NCBI GenBank assembly: GCA_006937955.1
Contig: SSNP01000084.1
Coordinates: forward strand, 2,361,542-2,425,541
From: Pachypanchax playfairii
Taxonomy: Eukaryota > Chordata > Actinopteri > Cyprinodontiformes > Aplocheilidae
Reading direction: 5' to 3'
Length of the DNA stretch: 64,000 nucleotides
The translations under genes and the position numbers were made by a program. Positions 1-18,732 of the stretch are shown one piece after another (within the stretch, counting starts at the first letter, position 1; each line of letters opens with the position of its first letter). A model generated the notes under the pieces. The model was not told where the DNA came from. It saw only the letters and a list, made by a program, of their open reading frames with translations, and did not search any database.

Positions 1-1735
1 AAGTGATGTGGACAGAAAGATTAAACCACACAAGCACTTCTCTTTGTTAGTGAGGAACACATGTAGGAAGAAAGTGTTCCCAGGAATGAATAAAAGTATA
101 CCGATGAATGGTCATGTCATGTCAAGACTCAAGACATTTAAGTTTGTCTTTTAGTCTCTAATGTTGAATTAGAATTTAATTCTTCATTTGACTAAAATAA
201 GTTGGAAAATAAAAGCAACGACAAGCAGAAAGTGACAAAACAAAAATTAATCTTCAAAAGTCTTGTTAGTTTTCTTCAGGTTCTTAACCCTATAATGCCC
301 CTTGTATTATATTTGCTACATAGTTTGGATCATTTCTAACATGGTTGCTCCCAGTAAATGATCCACTTGCTTTTTTTTCAGGTTAAATCATCATTATTAT
401 AAGGATGAATGCATTATTATTAACTCATTTTTTATATTACAATTAAACCGTAAAGACGGCCAATGTAATAAATGTGATACAAAAAATCTATTATAAATAA
501 CTTGATACAGCAAAAAACGTTTGTGAATTTTGTTCTAAGGCTTCGTAAACATCCCAGTTCCAAATAATCAGAATTTTCTGGCTATTTTTTAATAAGTTGG
601 GTCTTACAGGGTTAATCTTTCATAGACGTCACGTTTGGGCTTTTTTCTTTTTAGAATATATATTTTTATTATATTATGTTATATTCAACCTGTTTTCTAT
701 TTTAGTTAGCTTTCCCATGTTCTTTACTTCATCGCAGGTCATATTATTACTCTTGTCCATCACCTGGGATATACACAGTATAATTAATATTTGTTTTACT
801 ACCTGTTTTTTTCTTCCTGTTTGTTTAACCACAGATTCCAGGAAATCTTCAGGAACCGGATTTGCAACCTGAAAAGTCTTTTTTCTTAGTATTTAGAGAT
901 GTGGCGATTCTCTCTTGCATTTCATGGAATTTGTGACTCTCTTCTGCAAAAAGGCTCAAACATTAAATAATTCCAATTTCAGAATCCTGGTATTCGATTG
1001 TTTAAAATAAGTCTTCACTTGAATGTATTTTAAGCTAAATTTGTTTTTCTGCTTATCAAAATTTGTCAGGCGTTAGCTGAAAAATTAATCTTCGTGTCAT
1101 GGACGAGATTCCATCTTTTTATTCATGCTGACTGGAGTTCGTCAAACAAAACCTTCCAAGGTATAGTTCTGCACCAACTGACAGGGTGGGTCCGCACAAG
1201 CCCCAGGTTACAAATTACAACACATCAAATTTCCCATTTATTTTGTTGTGCTGAAATAATCTCTTGCTTTAGTATATATATTTACTCAGATGTTCCTTTC
1301 ATAACTCTCAGCTGTTCTTACAACATGTTAATCAAACAGCATTGTTGTAGAACTGTTAAATTGGGACTTCTGCATAACATAAAGTTCTATAAAATATTGA
1401 AACAACTCTAAAACAGAGTTTGAAGTGGAAGATGAATCAATAGGTCTAAAACAACTAAAAATGAGATCATAAGTGATGCTTGTGCTGCTGTTGCCTTTAG
1501 GCGTGTCCCTGTTGTTGTTGCAGTTGCGGTCACATTGAGCTCAGTGTGGATTTGCATAAAGGCTGCTGTTGTCTGTCTGTCTCACCTGCCCGTATGAGGC
1601 TCCTCCTCTGTCTGATATCCGACCCCATCACCAGAGGGAGTTATAAGAACTCAGGGACCAAGCCAGTTCTCGGTAGTAAGAGTCACATCACCAGGTGCCA
1701 GCAGTCCAAGTGAAAAATCACACAAAGAGGTGAGG
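1..1735. other. Upstream flank and promoter of the first calpain
   Basis: No gene is supported in the first 1.6 kb. It is AT-rich, and its open frames are short, low-complexity and without splice context. A TATAAG motif at 1642-1647 lies 89 bp before the chosen ATG, a plausible core promoter position if the 5' UTR is about 60 bp. The sequence just before the ATG is purine-rich. No upstream non-coding exon was identified. Confidence 0.45.
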
Positions 1736-7455
<5,720 letters not shown>

Positions 7456-7946
7456 AAGTGAAGACGACACAAGCAAAAGCCAAGAGGGGATTATAAATCA
7501 GTGAAAAAAGGAGCAGTAAATTTACAATAAAATGCCATGAATATGAATTCTGCACTCTTGGAATGATCATACAAGCATGAATATGTTTTTTTAAAGCTTC
7601 AGGCTTATAATTACACTCATTATTTACATTGTTTAATTTGTGAACCATAAATGTGTTATGCATCATTCTGGCTTGCGCGAAATAAAAAAATATATCAAAT
7701 ATCAATCAGCTTCTTGAGTTTTTTGTTTGCAAAACATTAAATAAAATACACACAAACTTTTTCTTCTCTCTTATTCTATATTGTTGCTGAGTAACTGGAT
7801 CAAACAGGTGAGCCTGAAAAAGCTGTCTGACCGGAACAATAATGGGTGTGGAAACATTTGATTTGCACACATGACACAGAGCCTGTGTAACCATACGATA
7901 CACACACGCAGAGACAGGCACAGACAGAAAACGACTCCTTAAAAAG
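7456..7946. other. Intergenic spacer between the tandem calpains
   Basis: Only 491 bp separate the stop codon of the first calpain from the ATG of the second. It holds the 3' UTR and AATAAA (7526-7531) of the first gene and must hold the promoter of the second. No clear TATA box was seen. No repeat or RNA gene was seen. Confidence 0.7.
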
Positions 7947-10900
7947 ATGTCAGGAATCGCAGTTAAGCTTCACCACAAGCGTCAAAAATCCAAAGGGATT
8001 GGATCCAACTCACAAGCGGTGAAATATCTGAACCAAGACTACGAGGCGCTGAAGAGAAGCTGCTTGGAAAGTGGACAGCTGTTTGAGGATGACTGCTTTG
8101 AAGCTGTGTGTTCCTCCTTAGGCTACAATGAACTCGGACCAGATTCCTACAAAGTTCGGGGCATCACCTGGTTGAGACCCCATGTGAGTGTACTTCAATA
8201 AAAACGTCTCGTTTGCACCTGAATTGTACATCAAATTATTACATTGCACTTAAACTGGAAATCAAATATGACTTTCCTCTTTTAAATGTAAATAGAGGAT
8301 CTAGTTGTGATATTTTTGTTGTTTACATCAACTTCAGTCAACTACAGAAACCATCATAACTTCTGTTGGTCCAGTGATTTCATTCAGATTATTATTTCTA
8401 TCATTACAATTGTTCAGAAATATAAAATAGAGACAAAATTGATTGAAAGATAGAAATTAAGTGTTCATACAGGAAGTGTTTTAATTTGAAAGGTCTCACT
8501 GCTTGAAACTGCAACATTGTTCCTCAGGATCTGTGTTCCAGTCCCAAATTCATCAGCGAAAATGCTACCAGGACTGATATTTGTCAAGGAGCACTAGGTA
8601 AAACTTTGCATTTAATATTCTTAAATCAGTTCATTGTTTTTACTGAAAAAAACAACATATTTCTATTTTACTTGAAAACACTTTGTGCTTAAATAGATAT
8701 TTTTTTAATGAACAAGCCTTTGGTGAATATTTCCATGTTTAACATTTCAATGATTTTGCATGTTTATCTTTACCTGCAAGTTGAGATACAACAACACACT
8801 GATATGAGCTGCACAGTTGCTGACACTGTTTCACTGACAAGGCACTTAATTCCACTTCTTTTACATCATTGCATGGCTTAAAAGACATGTCTACTGATAA
8901 ATTCCAAAGTGTTGACATCAGCTGTCCCTGTGTGCAAATGATAGTCAAAACAAACGCCCTCCGATTTTCTGCCCACACCCAGTCTCCTGCAAATCTTCCA
9001 TAAGCTGTTGACGAAGAAGTTGCAACGAAAGACTAGCTTGAGGGTTTTTGTGCAACTAAACGAACATAGATACTTTGTTTGGGAGCTGCGTTGCAATGAC
9101 AACAATAAACCACCGGAAATGTTTTGGAATGTTTCAACGATTTTAATGTTGTTTTATTGTGTTTAGGTGACTGCTGGCTCCTTGCAGCTATCGCCTCCTT
9201 GACTCTCAACAAACAGGTTTTAGCCCGAGTTGTGCCCCACAACCAGAGCTTTGAGGAGGATTATGCTGGAATCTTTCATTTCCAGGTACATCACATATTG
9301 AGAACATGTTTATTTCCTCATTCGTAGTTGGAACTGGACTTGGATTGATAATAGTTCTTGTGTCTTTGCTGTACGTCTCAGTTTTGGCGCTTTGGCGGCT
9401 GGATGGATGTGGTGGTTGATGATCGTCTGCCTACAAGAAATGGAGAACTGTTGTTTGTTCACTCAGAGGAGGGCTCTGAGTTTTGGAGTGCCTTGATGGA
9501 GAAGGCCTATGCTAAGTATGGAAGTAGGTGACTGCACCATTCTGTTTGCTTTGGGTTGTTTTTACTGATCTCCTTGTTTCTGTTTAGACTGAACGGATGC
9601 TACGAGGCTCTTTCTGGAGGCAGCACCACTGAAGGTTTTGAGGACTTCACCGGGGGGATTGCTGAGCGCCATGAGCTGAGCAATCCAGATCCACATCTCT
9701 TCAAAATAATCAAGAAGGCTCTGAACAGAGGATCCCTTCTGGGATGCTCCATTGATGTTGGTTTCAGCCTCTTATTTTATTGTCATTGTGTAAATGCTGC
9801 TGTCTTTGTGGCATGTGATTGGCTAACCTGACAGGATTTTCATACCCATCCCAGATCACCAGTGCAGCTGATTCGGAGGCCATAACTCACCGTAAGCTGG
9901 TGAAAGGCCACGCTTACTCTGTAACAGGAGCAGATCAGGTCAGGATTATTTCCTCCACACGTTCACAGATGTTGCAGATGTTATAACCGTGTGTTTAACA
10001 CCCTTTGTGCATGTGTCAGGTGGAGTATGGAAGTGACATGGTGCAGCTGATTAGGGTCAGGAACCCGTGGGGTCAAGTGGAATGGACTGGAGCTTGGAGT
10101 GACAAGTGAGTTTTAAAGCAGCCACTCCAGTTTCAGACAAATAGTTCATCTTTAGGACAGGACAAAATATTTCTGGTTTTACGAGCTCCTTAATTTGGAT
10201 CATCCAGGTCTGGGCTTAACAAGGTGCCAATATTGTTCTTCTGATAAGTCATAGAAAGTTATGAGATTAAGATCAAGTCATTTTCCCTGGGAGTAAAACA
10301 AGTCACCCAAGGCTACACATGGTAACCATCAGTATTAGGGTTTAGCAACATGAGGTTAGCATTTAGCTGGAGAAGCCTGACTTGTCTCTGTTTTCATATT
10401 CCAAAAATACCAAGAATATAAAAAGGGATTTTTAAAATCAACAATATGTAATATACGAGTTTTCTCAAATCCAGACTTGACTCTGCTTGTCAAATAAAAA
10501 TAACACACCTGCTAAACAAAAGCTCCTCCATGTACACACCTGCACATTATACTTCTCTGAATAAACAGCTTTCTTTGCTACTACACCCGAGTCTGAATGG
10601 GGCACATGTGTCCTTTTGGGCGTTTTTCTGTTATGTCATGTAACACACAGACATACACGCCCTTTGGAAAGGCTGGAAAATCTTGTATAGCAGCTGATAG
10701 ACTCTTGCTTTAGGGTTTATTTGTGTGGTAATACATAAAGGCATGGAGGTCAACTGTTAGCTCAAATTTCACTTTTTTTTTTTTTATTCCAGCTCAAATG
10801 AGTGGAACTATGTGAGTGATGATGACAGACAGAGGCTGACCAACCGCTCAGAGGATGGAGAGTTCTGGTAAACCTCATAAAACAGAGAATAAATGAAAAC

Positions 10901-13900
10901 ACAGACTCCACAAACAGGAAAGTATATACAGAAACATGGACTGAGGATGCAACACTTTGTTTTCCAATGTTTTTACACAGGATGTCATTTTCGGACTTCT
11001 TGCGTGAGTATTCCCGCCTTGAGATTTGCAACCTCACCCCGGATGCGCTCACAGGAGACGAATACAAGAAATGGGCAACAACAGAATTTGAGGAAACATG
11101 GAGACGAGGCGTGTCAGCTGGAGGCTGCAGAAACTATCCAAGTATGACCAGTGTCATGATCATATATATTTCTATGTTTTCAGCCAAAATCCAGACATGC
11201 TCTCATTGTTTTGTTTTGGGTTTTTTTTTTGCCAGATACCTTCTGGACAAATCCTCAGTTCGTTATAAAGCTGGAGGAGGTGGATGATGACCCTGATGAT
11301 GGAGAGGAGGGATGCACTTTTTTAGTGGGCTTGATGCAAAAGAACAGGCGTCGTATGAGGAAGATGGGGGAGGACATGGAAACCATCGGGTTTGCAATTT
11401 ATGAGGTGCGGAGCTTTTTAAAAACCAAGAATAGATATTAAATATTTTTATTTATTACTAATGTCCATCTTTTCTCATTTTTCTCCAGCTTCCCGAGGAG
11501 GTGCGCGAGACAGGAATTCTACTAGCTCCACATAGTTTTTCATGTTCAAAGCAACATTTTTATTTGGAGTATTCATGTGAACAAATGACACGTATCTTTT
11601 ATTTTTGCAGTTCTCCGGTAAAAGGCAGGTTCACCTGAAGAAAAACTTCTTCCTGTACAACTGTTCAGAAGCGCGTTCTGAGACCTTCATCAACCTACCC
11701 GAAGTGTGCAACCGTTTCTGTCTCCCCCCCGGAGAGTATCTCATAGTTCCATCCACCTTTGAGCCCAACAAGAATGCAGACTTCTATATGCGGGTGCTCA
11801 CTGAGAAACAGGCAGATTTCCAGTAAATAAAAACACTTTTAATCAAATAACATACTTGATATTGCAATATAAAATTATAAATAGAACTAAAATGGATCTT
11901 TTGTTGTTTTTAGACCGGTGGAGGATCCAGTAGAGTGTCACGTTCAGCAGGTAAATCCTGTACCAGCATATTTTTGTGATGTAATGATCCTTTTAGATTT
12001 TCACCTAAAAATTTAATGTTTGTCATATTTAGATTGATATTGATGAAGATGACATCAGTGAGAGATTCAAGAGGCTGTTTGGACAACTTGCTGGAGAGGT
12101 AAAGATTTAATAAATGCTCTCAGAATGTGCACTCAGTATTTATGAACTTAACATACAGGAAGTCTGTTTCATGTGTGTTTTAGGATGTTGAGATTTCTGC
12201 ATTTGAACTACAGAGAATCCTCAACAGAGTGGTGACAAGACGTGAGACTTTTTTTTCTTCTTTTATGTTAGTTTGGTAATAACATGAAGCAAATGCATCA
12301 AATTATTGACGCGTTTTATTAATTCTGCAGGCGACGACATCAAAACCAACGGGTTTGGACTTGCTACTTGTCGCAATATGATCAACCTGCTGGATGTATC
12401 CTTTTACCTTGATTCATCTGCATTCCTCAAAGTTTGTATTAAAATTGTTGAAATCAGGTGATTTTTTTTTTATAATGTGGAGTAAAAATACACACACATC
12501 ATTTGTAAAATATGAGTCTGCTCCCTTTTTTAATCTTCGTAGTTGGTAGTTTATCTTTTTCAGGAAATTGTTTGATGCTTTTTTGATCTCAAATTTGCAA
12601 ATTTGCAGATGAAGAAATTTGTTTTTGACATTTTTACTGTGTCATAAAATGTGTTATTGTTAAAACAACAAATGCATCATTGCAGATTTCTATTGAGATC
12701 TTGAACAATTCAGTACAGCCGTGTTATCAGAGGGAAATGTGTTTGGTTTTTGTTTGGGTTTTTTTCTTCCTGTTGGACTTTGATTGAAACCGATTTATGA
12801 CACAACTCCTCAGTTAGTGATTGTTATCCTGGTTTACTAATAGTTTACATATTCTGGATGTAAATCCTACTTCCTTCTGACGATCTCATACTGCTCAGTC
12901 ACAAAAAATTAACTTAAATTAACGTTTGCACATTTACCTTTTTTTCATTTCCATTTCCTTTAGCAACCCTTTGACCTTTGACCTTGATCTACTTGTATGT
13001 TTCACTTTTGTAATCTTTTTAATTTTGTTTGATTGAAATTGTAAACACAGCTGACTGGCGACACAATTCCACCTTTATTTTTCAAGACTGCCCGTTGTTT
13101 TGACTGACAGCTAGTTGGACAGCTGTTTGCTGCAGCTGTTTGCTGTTGATCAGGCAGGTGTAATGGCCGGTTGCATATTTTATCTTCAAACTCATTTACT
13201 CAAACAGATATGTGCACATATTTGCTTTAAAAATGCCAATTTTTTCTTTAATTATGTCCAAAAAAACATTATACAGATTATACAGGCTGATGGATTTTTG
13301 AATAATTCAGAATAAATGTAACATCCATCAGTCAGTTTACCCAAAACAACAGATGGTTTTCTTACTAACTGTCAGGGAGTGCATTACATCCCTTAGACAC
13401 GTTTTATTTTGAAAAACTGTTTTAAGCTTATTCTATGCTTCTGAACGAAGAGTTATAGAAACAGTTTATAAAATAGTGTAATTTTCAAATTAATCTCTAA
13501 GGAAGAACATAGTTTTTTTTCCTTTTTTAGACCTTTCATCATGCTCTTCATCCTCCTTTTATTTCTGCTCCTCACTATGTTGTACCTGGTTACAGTTTTC
13601 CTTAATGTTTTCTTGAAAGACAAATGGAAGTGGGAAACTGGGAGTGGTAGAATTTAAGATCCTGTGGACAAAGATTGAGAAGTTCCTGGTGTGTTTATTA
13701 CTCGCCACAGCTGAGATGCAACAAGGCTAGTTAGCAAAATAATGTCATGTGTTAACCTGTTGGCCTCTCTGTTAGGATCTGTACAAAGCAAGAGATGCAG
13801 ATCAAAGTGGCAGCATGAGTTCCACAGAGATGCGGATGGCCGTTGAAGAAGCTGGTGAGGAGCATAACTTATAAATGACTACAATTCTAAAACTTCACCT

Positions 13901-14404
13901 AAAGAAGAAGCGGGGGATGGTGAGGTGGAAGATATGAGAGTCTAGTTGAAATAAATAAGCATGTTTTGCTTTTCTTGCTGCATGTGTGCAGGTTTCTCTT
14001 TGAACAACTCTCTACATCAGATAATTGTGGCTCGCTACAGCGAGCAAAACCTCACCATCGACTTTGACAACTTTGTGGGCTGCCTGATTCGCTTGGAGAC
14101 TCTCTTCAGTCAGTATTTGTCTTTACTGCTCATTGTAATATTTCTGTCTTAAAAATATTATAGAGTTTCATTTGTATTTTATATCAAACAGACACTTTCA
14201 AAGATCTGGATGAGGATGAGGATGGTGAGATAGAAATGAACCTGATGCAGGTAATGGATGGATGGATGGATGGATGGATGGATGGATGGATGGATGGATG
14301 GATGGATGGATGGATGGATGGATGGATGGATGGATGGATGGATGGATGGATTATAATTTAACTTCTCCTTTAATCCACAGTGGTTGAATCTGTCGATGAT
14401 GTAG
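7947..14404 (+). CDS. capn2l: Calpain-2-like large subunit, second tandem copy
   Basis: Calcium-activated cysteine protease, 700 aa, 21 coding exons: 7947-8183, 8528-8597, 9167-9285, 9382-9515, 9588-9756, 9855-9938, 10020-10105, 10793-10867, 10981-11141, 11236-11405, 11489-11500, 11611-11822, 11914-11950, 12033-12098, 12184-12241, 12331-12395, 13620-13688, 13776-13854, 13992-14108, 14192-14250, 14381-14404. The N-terminus (MSGIAVKL, then KYLNQDYEALK) is close to CAPN2. Cys105, His262 and Asn286 are present (GDCWLLAAIAS, KGHAYSVTG, RVRNPWGQVEW). EF-hand loops include TNGSGKLGVVEF and DADQSGSMSSTE. Exon 11 is a 12-bp microexon. Intron 16 is about 1.2 kb, the longest here. AATAAA lies at 14585-14590. 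In vertebrates the product pairs with a small regulatory subunit, which is not encoded here. The symbol is a best guess; the family is certain. Confidence 0.93.
14254..14350. repeat. GATG microsatellite in last calpain intron
   Basis: About 24 GATG units lie between exons 20 and 21 of the second calpain, starting 4 bp after the donor. Together with the CTAT array in the first gene, long tetramer arrays sit close to donors near the 3' end of both tandem genes. This may be chance. Confidence 0.95.
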
Positions 14405-14809
14405 GAAGAAGCTTCAAACACTGACGAATCAAGATTTGGATCTAAAGATTCATCACTTCATTTGTCTGTTTTTGTTTGATGCAGATTTAAGTTTCTTTCA
14501 ACTCTGGATATTATTTAGTTAGAGGGTGAAAATTAGAGGAAAGGATTTGACCTTCAAACCTGGTGTTTTTGAAAGGATTGAGCAAATAAACTTTTAATTT
14601 GTCAGATTTCACAGTGTTGGCTGTTAAATGCTTTAATTATTTATTTTTTTCAGACAGAAGAATTAAATCTTCAGTTAAATTCCAGTTTCTAGTGAAAAAG
14701 TCCTATAAAAACAATTCAAATGTAAAAAGTGGCGCTTAAACATTATTATGCACAAGTTAAATATAACTTTAAAATTAGAAATATCTAAGATTCTAACACA
14801 GTATATAGA
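14405..14809. other. 3' UTR and flank of the second calpain
   Basis: This AT-rich stretch follows the stop codon. It contains the polyadenylation signal AATAAA at 14585-14590. Nothing else is recognised before the TA that borders the mariner-type element. Confidence 0.6.
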
Positions 14810-14811
14810 TA

Positions 14812-15799
14812 CACCCTAATAAATGGGAATGGTTGGTGATATTAACGTCCTGTTTGTGGCACATTTGTACATATCAGGGGGCAAACTTTTCAAGATGGGT
14901 GGTGACCATGGTGGCCATTTTGAAGTCGGCCATCTTGGATCCAACTTCTGTTTTCTCAGTAGGAAGAGGGTCATGTGACACATCATACTTATTGATAATT
15001 TCACAAGTAAAACAATGGTGTGCTTGGTTTTAACCTAACTTTATTCTTCATCATTGAACAAAATTTTGTGCGTGAACTGAGGGTCCTGTTCCAATTTCTG
15101 TTTTGCCCATTCTGCAAATTCTGTGCGCCGATCTGGGTCGTCCTCGTTGAGATGCTGCAGTAGCTGGAGTTTGTAAGGGTGCCATTTGTGAGTGGCTAAT
15201 ATCCACCGAAGGGATGTTCGACTATTGCCACTCCAGTGACATGCAGCGAGTGCTACGCTGTGGGCTCTTGCTGAATAAAGCTAGGACAGCCACTGATGTT
15301 TCTTCATTAGTGACAGTTTTCATGCGTCCACATTTTGGCAAATCCAACACTGAACCAGTTTCACGAAACTTAGCAAGCAGTTTGCTGACTGTAGCATGGA
15401 AGATGGGTGGTCTCGTAGGGTGTCTTGCATTGAAATCTGCTGCAATGACCCGGTTACTGCGTTCACCAGATATCAACACAATTTTGATCCGCTCCTCACG
15501 TGTTAACCTCTTTGACATGTCAATGGCTGCTAACAAAGAGAAACTTGTAAATAACTCATGAAAGAATAAAGTTAGGTCAACACCAAGCACACCATTGTTT
15601 TTCTTGTGAAATTATCAATAAGTTTGATGTGTCACATGACCCTCTTCCTATTGAAAAACCAAAAGTTGGATCCAAGATGGCCGACTTCGAAATGGCCACC
15701 ATGGTCACCACCCATCTTGAAAAGTTTGCCCTCTCACATATAGTAATGTGCCACAAACGGGACGTTAATATCACCAACCATTCCCATTTTATTAAGGTG
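14812..15799 (-). mobile_element. Internally deleted mariner-type transposon with about 230-bp inverted repeats
   Basis: The element is 988 bp with TA on both sides (14810-14811 and 15800-15801). Long inverted repeats run about 14812-15042 and 15571-15799, starting CACCYTAATAAAATGGG-like. Both arms carry the phrase 'ccaagatggccgac' or its complement. On the minus strand the interior encodes the N-terminal half of an IS630/mariner-type transposase: MSKRLTREERIKIVLISG, then a helix-turn-helix region with KLLAKFRETGSV. After a frameshift comes HKWHPYKLQLLQHLNED and later FNDE, the first catalytic Asp. The frame then ends near the other repeat, so the C-terminal catalytic half is missing. It is a non-autonomous deletion derivative. 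Confidence 0.85.
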
Positions 15800-15801
15800 T
15801 A

Positions 15802-16991
15802 TCCATATAAATGGCCCACTCTGTACTTAGTTGCAGTAATAAACAGTATATGTTCAAAGGACTCATCAGTCACTGTGTTGGAATCCTATAAATTACAAAA
15901 ATATTAGGCTTAGTCTTTGTAAAAAACTTTAAATCTCTTTGCCATTTACATGTGTGCATTTTTATGAAAACTATTGCAGACTTGGTCTTTACTAAGGTCT
16001 CATAGATAAAAGTTTTAGTACCTGTGAAATTCCAGCAGATGTCCCAGTTCTCATACGTTTGGGTTGTTCCTGCTTTGACTGGCTTGAGGCCAAACTGCTT
16101 GCAGCAGCAAGAAGTTTTTAGCACACAGAGCTGTGCAGCAGTCATTTCCTGCTACGCGTGGCTTTGGGTTGCATTTCCTCTTTTACTGCTTTAAACTTGC
16201 AGCCATTTGCTGCTGTAGGCAGGACCGACCACGTTACAAGAGTTAGCTTTTAAACAAAAACAACCCTAAAGCATATTTACTAAAAAGCTTGTCTACCATC
16301 AGTCCTCTGTTAAACAGTCTGTTGACTTTGTGACACATAAATTTACTCTTTGGTGTTTCACACTCTTAAATGTTTGCGGTGTTGGCACGTAGGCTACGAC
16401 GTGTGCTTATAAGGCAAGCTGCTTTTTGGAATCTATTTTCAGGATGTGGGGGCGGGACTCTGACTTGGTAAAGCATAAATCTACACAAAGGAAGGAAAAA
16501 CACTGTGATGATGAAGCAAAGTATCTGCAAATTTAAAAATAGTATCTGAAGAAAGGGTTTGATTTCTGACCAAAATGAGAGGTTTAAAAAAAAGAGCCAA
16601 ACTCAGTGCATCACCAGACGAAGATGAGCATGTTTCTCTCGGCTCTTTAGTATTTCTTTAGGGGTTCTTAGTTGTGAAAGTTACAGATCAGCAAGACCAA
16701 GAATTAGGATGAATTTCTACTTGAAGATTAATTAAAATAACATTCAGACTGCATGTTTATCTGGTAATGTTTCCTTTTACAGTCCCCTGATTACTAATAA
16801 ATTAATTGGTACTTATATGGAAAATCTTGGTGTGCTATTTGTAATTACCATGTGGATTAAATGGGTAAATACAGAGAAAGTACAGCAAAAATGACTCGGC
16901 TGATACGTATATGAAAAATTATAGAATATGTAGTATAAATACCACATGTAATAAGTTGGTAGATACAGAGGACGTACTGCTGGATTCACTG
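15802..16991. other. Intergenic sequence with no supported gene
   Basis: About 1.2 kb between two transposons. A minus-strand open frame (ATG near 16145, about 42 codons to a possible donor near 16020) has balanced composition, but no family is recognised and no partner exon is seen. The rest is AT-rich. No RNA gene or long repeat was seen. Confidence 0.4.
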
Positions 16992-16994
16992 TTA

Positions 16995-17584
16995 CGCCGG
17001 GCTCACACTGCCTACGGAACGGCTTCGGTCCGGCTTCGGTGCGGTTTTTCCGCAAGCTACCACTCACATCTGCTCCAGATAGGGAGTGCGGCCAGCTCCG
17101 GTGCTGGGTGCGTAAAACGTCACCCGCGAGAACAGAAGTTCACGTGGGTTATCGTTTTGTCGGGACTTCACACGAGAACACGTCCATTATTTAGCAAATG
17201 TGTGAAAATGTGTTGTGCTGCAGGCTTTCGGGACCCTGTGTCACCGGGTGTGATGTAATGTTTACATTTCCTATTAGCGCGTGTGCTGTCTAAAAAGAAG
17301 AGTCAAGTTACAATTGTTCGTACACTCGTTTATTTTGAAAAAACACCGGATATTCAAGCCACACTTCCTGTATAGTTCGTCAGATTTCATCAAACTTGAC
17401 GCGGAGTGACTCCGGCGTCCGGAAAAAATTGATCCTTGCGGATTCTTTCCGTAGTGCCGTACAGCCCCCGTAACCGGACCCGCACCGCACGGAGCTACTG
17501 TGAGCCTTCAAAAGGGATTTTAATCTAACGGAATACCTGCGGGGTCCGCACCGGACCAGATCCGGATGCAGTGTGAGCCCGGCG
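16995..17584. mobile_element. PIF/Harbinger-type MITE with TTA target duplication
   Basis: The 590-bp element has perfect 17-bp inverted termini, CGCCGGGCTCACACTGC, at 16995-17011 and 17568-17584. It is flanked on both sides by TTA (16992-16994, 17585-17587). The 3-bp TWA-type duplication is the PIF/Harbinger hallmark. Subterminal arms are rich in CCGG and CGG words, making it GC-rich against AT-rich surroundings. No transposase frame is present, so it is non-autonomous. Confidence 0.82.
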
Positions 17585-17692
17585 TTACCCATCTACTCAA
17601 TTAAGTTGTGACCAGTTTAGATTTGTAATAACCAAAATTAATTAAGATAGTACCTTCCAATAAATGACCTTTTCTTACATATCCTTCAATTT

Positions 17693-18260
17693 TTTTTAAA
17701 GAGACCGGTTTTTCTGAGGTTTCTGTTGAATATTTTAGCTCCACAGGTGTTCTTACCTTCATAGTGGGTGTGAAAACAGGTCTACAACTTCTCTTTCAGT
17801 TTTAATCTCTCAAACTACGCAGGTGGCTATAAAACCCGAGTTCTCCCGAGTCCGAACGGCCTGTATCTGTTTCATCACAACTCCTTTGTTCGTTAGTATT
17901 CTGCAGCTCCAGCAGTTGAAACCACACCTAGCATGCTGCTGGCTAAAAGCTGTTAGCATAAGACGTAGCAAACAGGAAGACACGACGTCTGCTGTTACCA
18001 TGCACAGCGGGGCAGGAAACAGTATATCTTGTTCTCATAGGCTAGTTTGTTAGCCAATCAGAGTCCAGCAAATTTGAATAATGAATATGAACGAGCTGCT
18101 GCAAGGCCAGACGGAACGAGCCGGAACCAGCCGAATTTTAATGCAGACAGATTGAAAGGTCTGTTAATCAGTGTTTCCCGTTTTTTTTTTTTTGATACAA
18201 AATGTTTCATATTACTGGTTAATACTTAAGAAATAACCACAAACCACAGTCCTGAAATTT
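17693..18260. repeat. Interspersed repeat, copy 1 of 3, TTAA-like ends
   Basis: This block recurs at about 38343-38828 (inside an snx5 intron) and about 62860-63055. Shared landmarks are 'ctccacaggtgttcttacc', 'ctcaaactacgcaggtgg' and 'cgagtccgaacgg'. The left end reads TTAAAGAG and the right end is the complement CTCTTTAA, which suggests a TTAA-associated (piggyBac-like) MITE, but the inverted ends are very short. No coding potential. Confidence 0.7.
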
Positions 18261-18564
18261 GTATGAAATGTCCTCTTTAAGCATTTACCTTGTACTTACC
18301 CATAACAACCCCCTACCCCTGCAGGAACAGTTTTCTTCTAGGATCCTGGTACATCTTAAATATGTTCTCACTGGAGTTCTTAATATTTACTCAGTAAGGA
18401 AGCGGAAACTGAACTGTAAAAGGAAGTCACGTTTGTTTTCATGGTGTTACCGGGTTCTTACCATATAACTCCTAATACATTATTCCCTTTTCCATGCAAT
18501 CAATAGACACTTTTTACCATCTTATCTTCTGCCATGTTGAAAAGGGAATGATCTTGTAATGTTT

Positions 18565-18732
18565 CAGGTGACTGACGACTGTCCAGGGTGTCCACTGCCT
18601 CTCTCTTAGAAGATGGATGGATGGATGGATGGATGGATGGATGGATGGATGGATGGATGGATGGATGGATGGATGGATGGATGGATGGATGGATGGATGG
18701 ATGGATGGATGGATGGATGGATGGATGGATGT
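18565..18732. repeat. LINE-tail-like repeat ending in a GATG array
   Basis: The phrase 'actgtccagggtgtccact' followed by about 30 GATG units (18613-18732) has the form of an L2-type LINE 3' tail common in teleosts. Related words (gacctgtccaggg ... cgaccctgaacag) recur at about 59930-60058 and 60684-60785. Only the tail is present. Confidence 0.6.

Noticed and set aside
15870..16145. Minus-strand open frame beginning MTAAQLCVLK with a possible donor near 16020
   Set aside because: Composition is protein-like, but no family was recognised, and no second exon or promoter was found. Too short to support as a gene.
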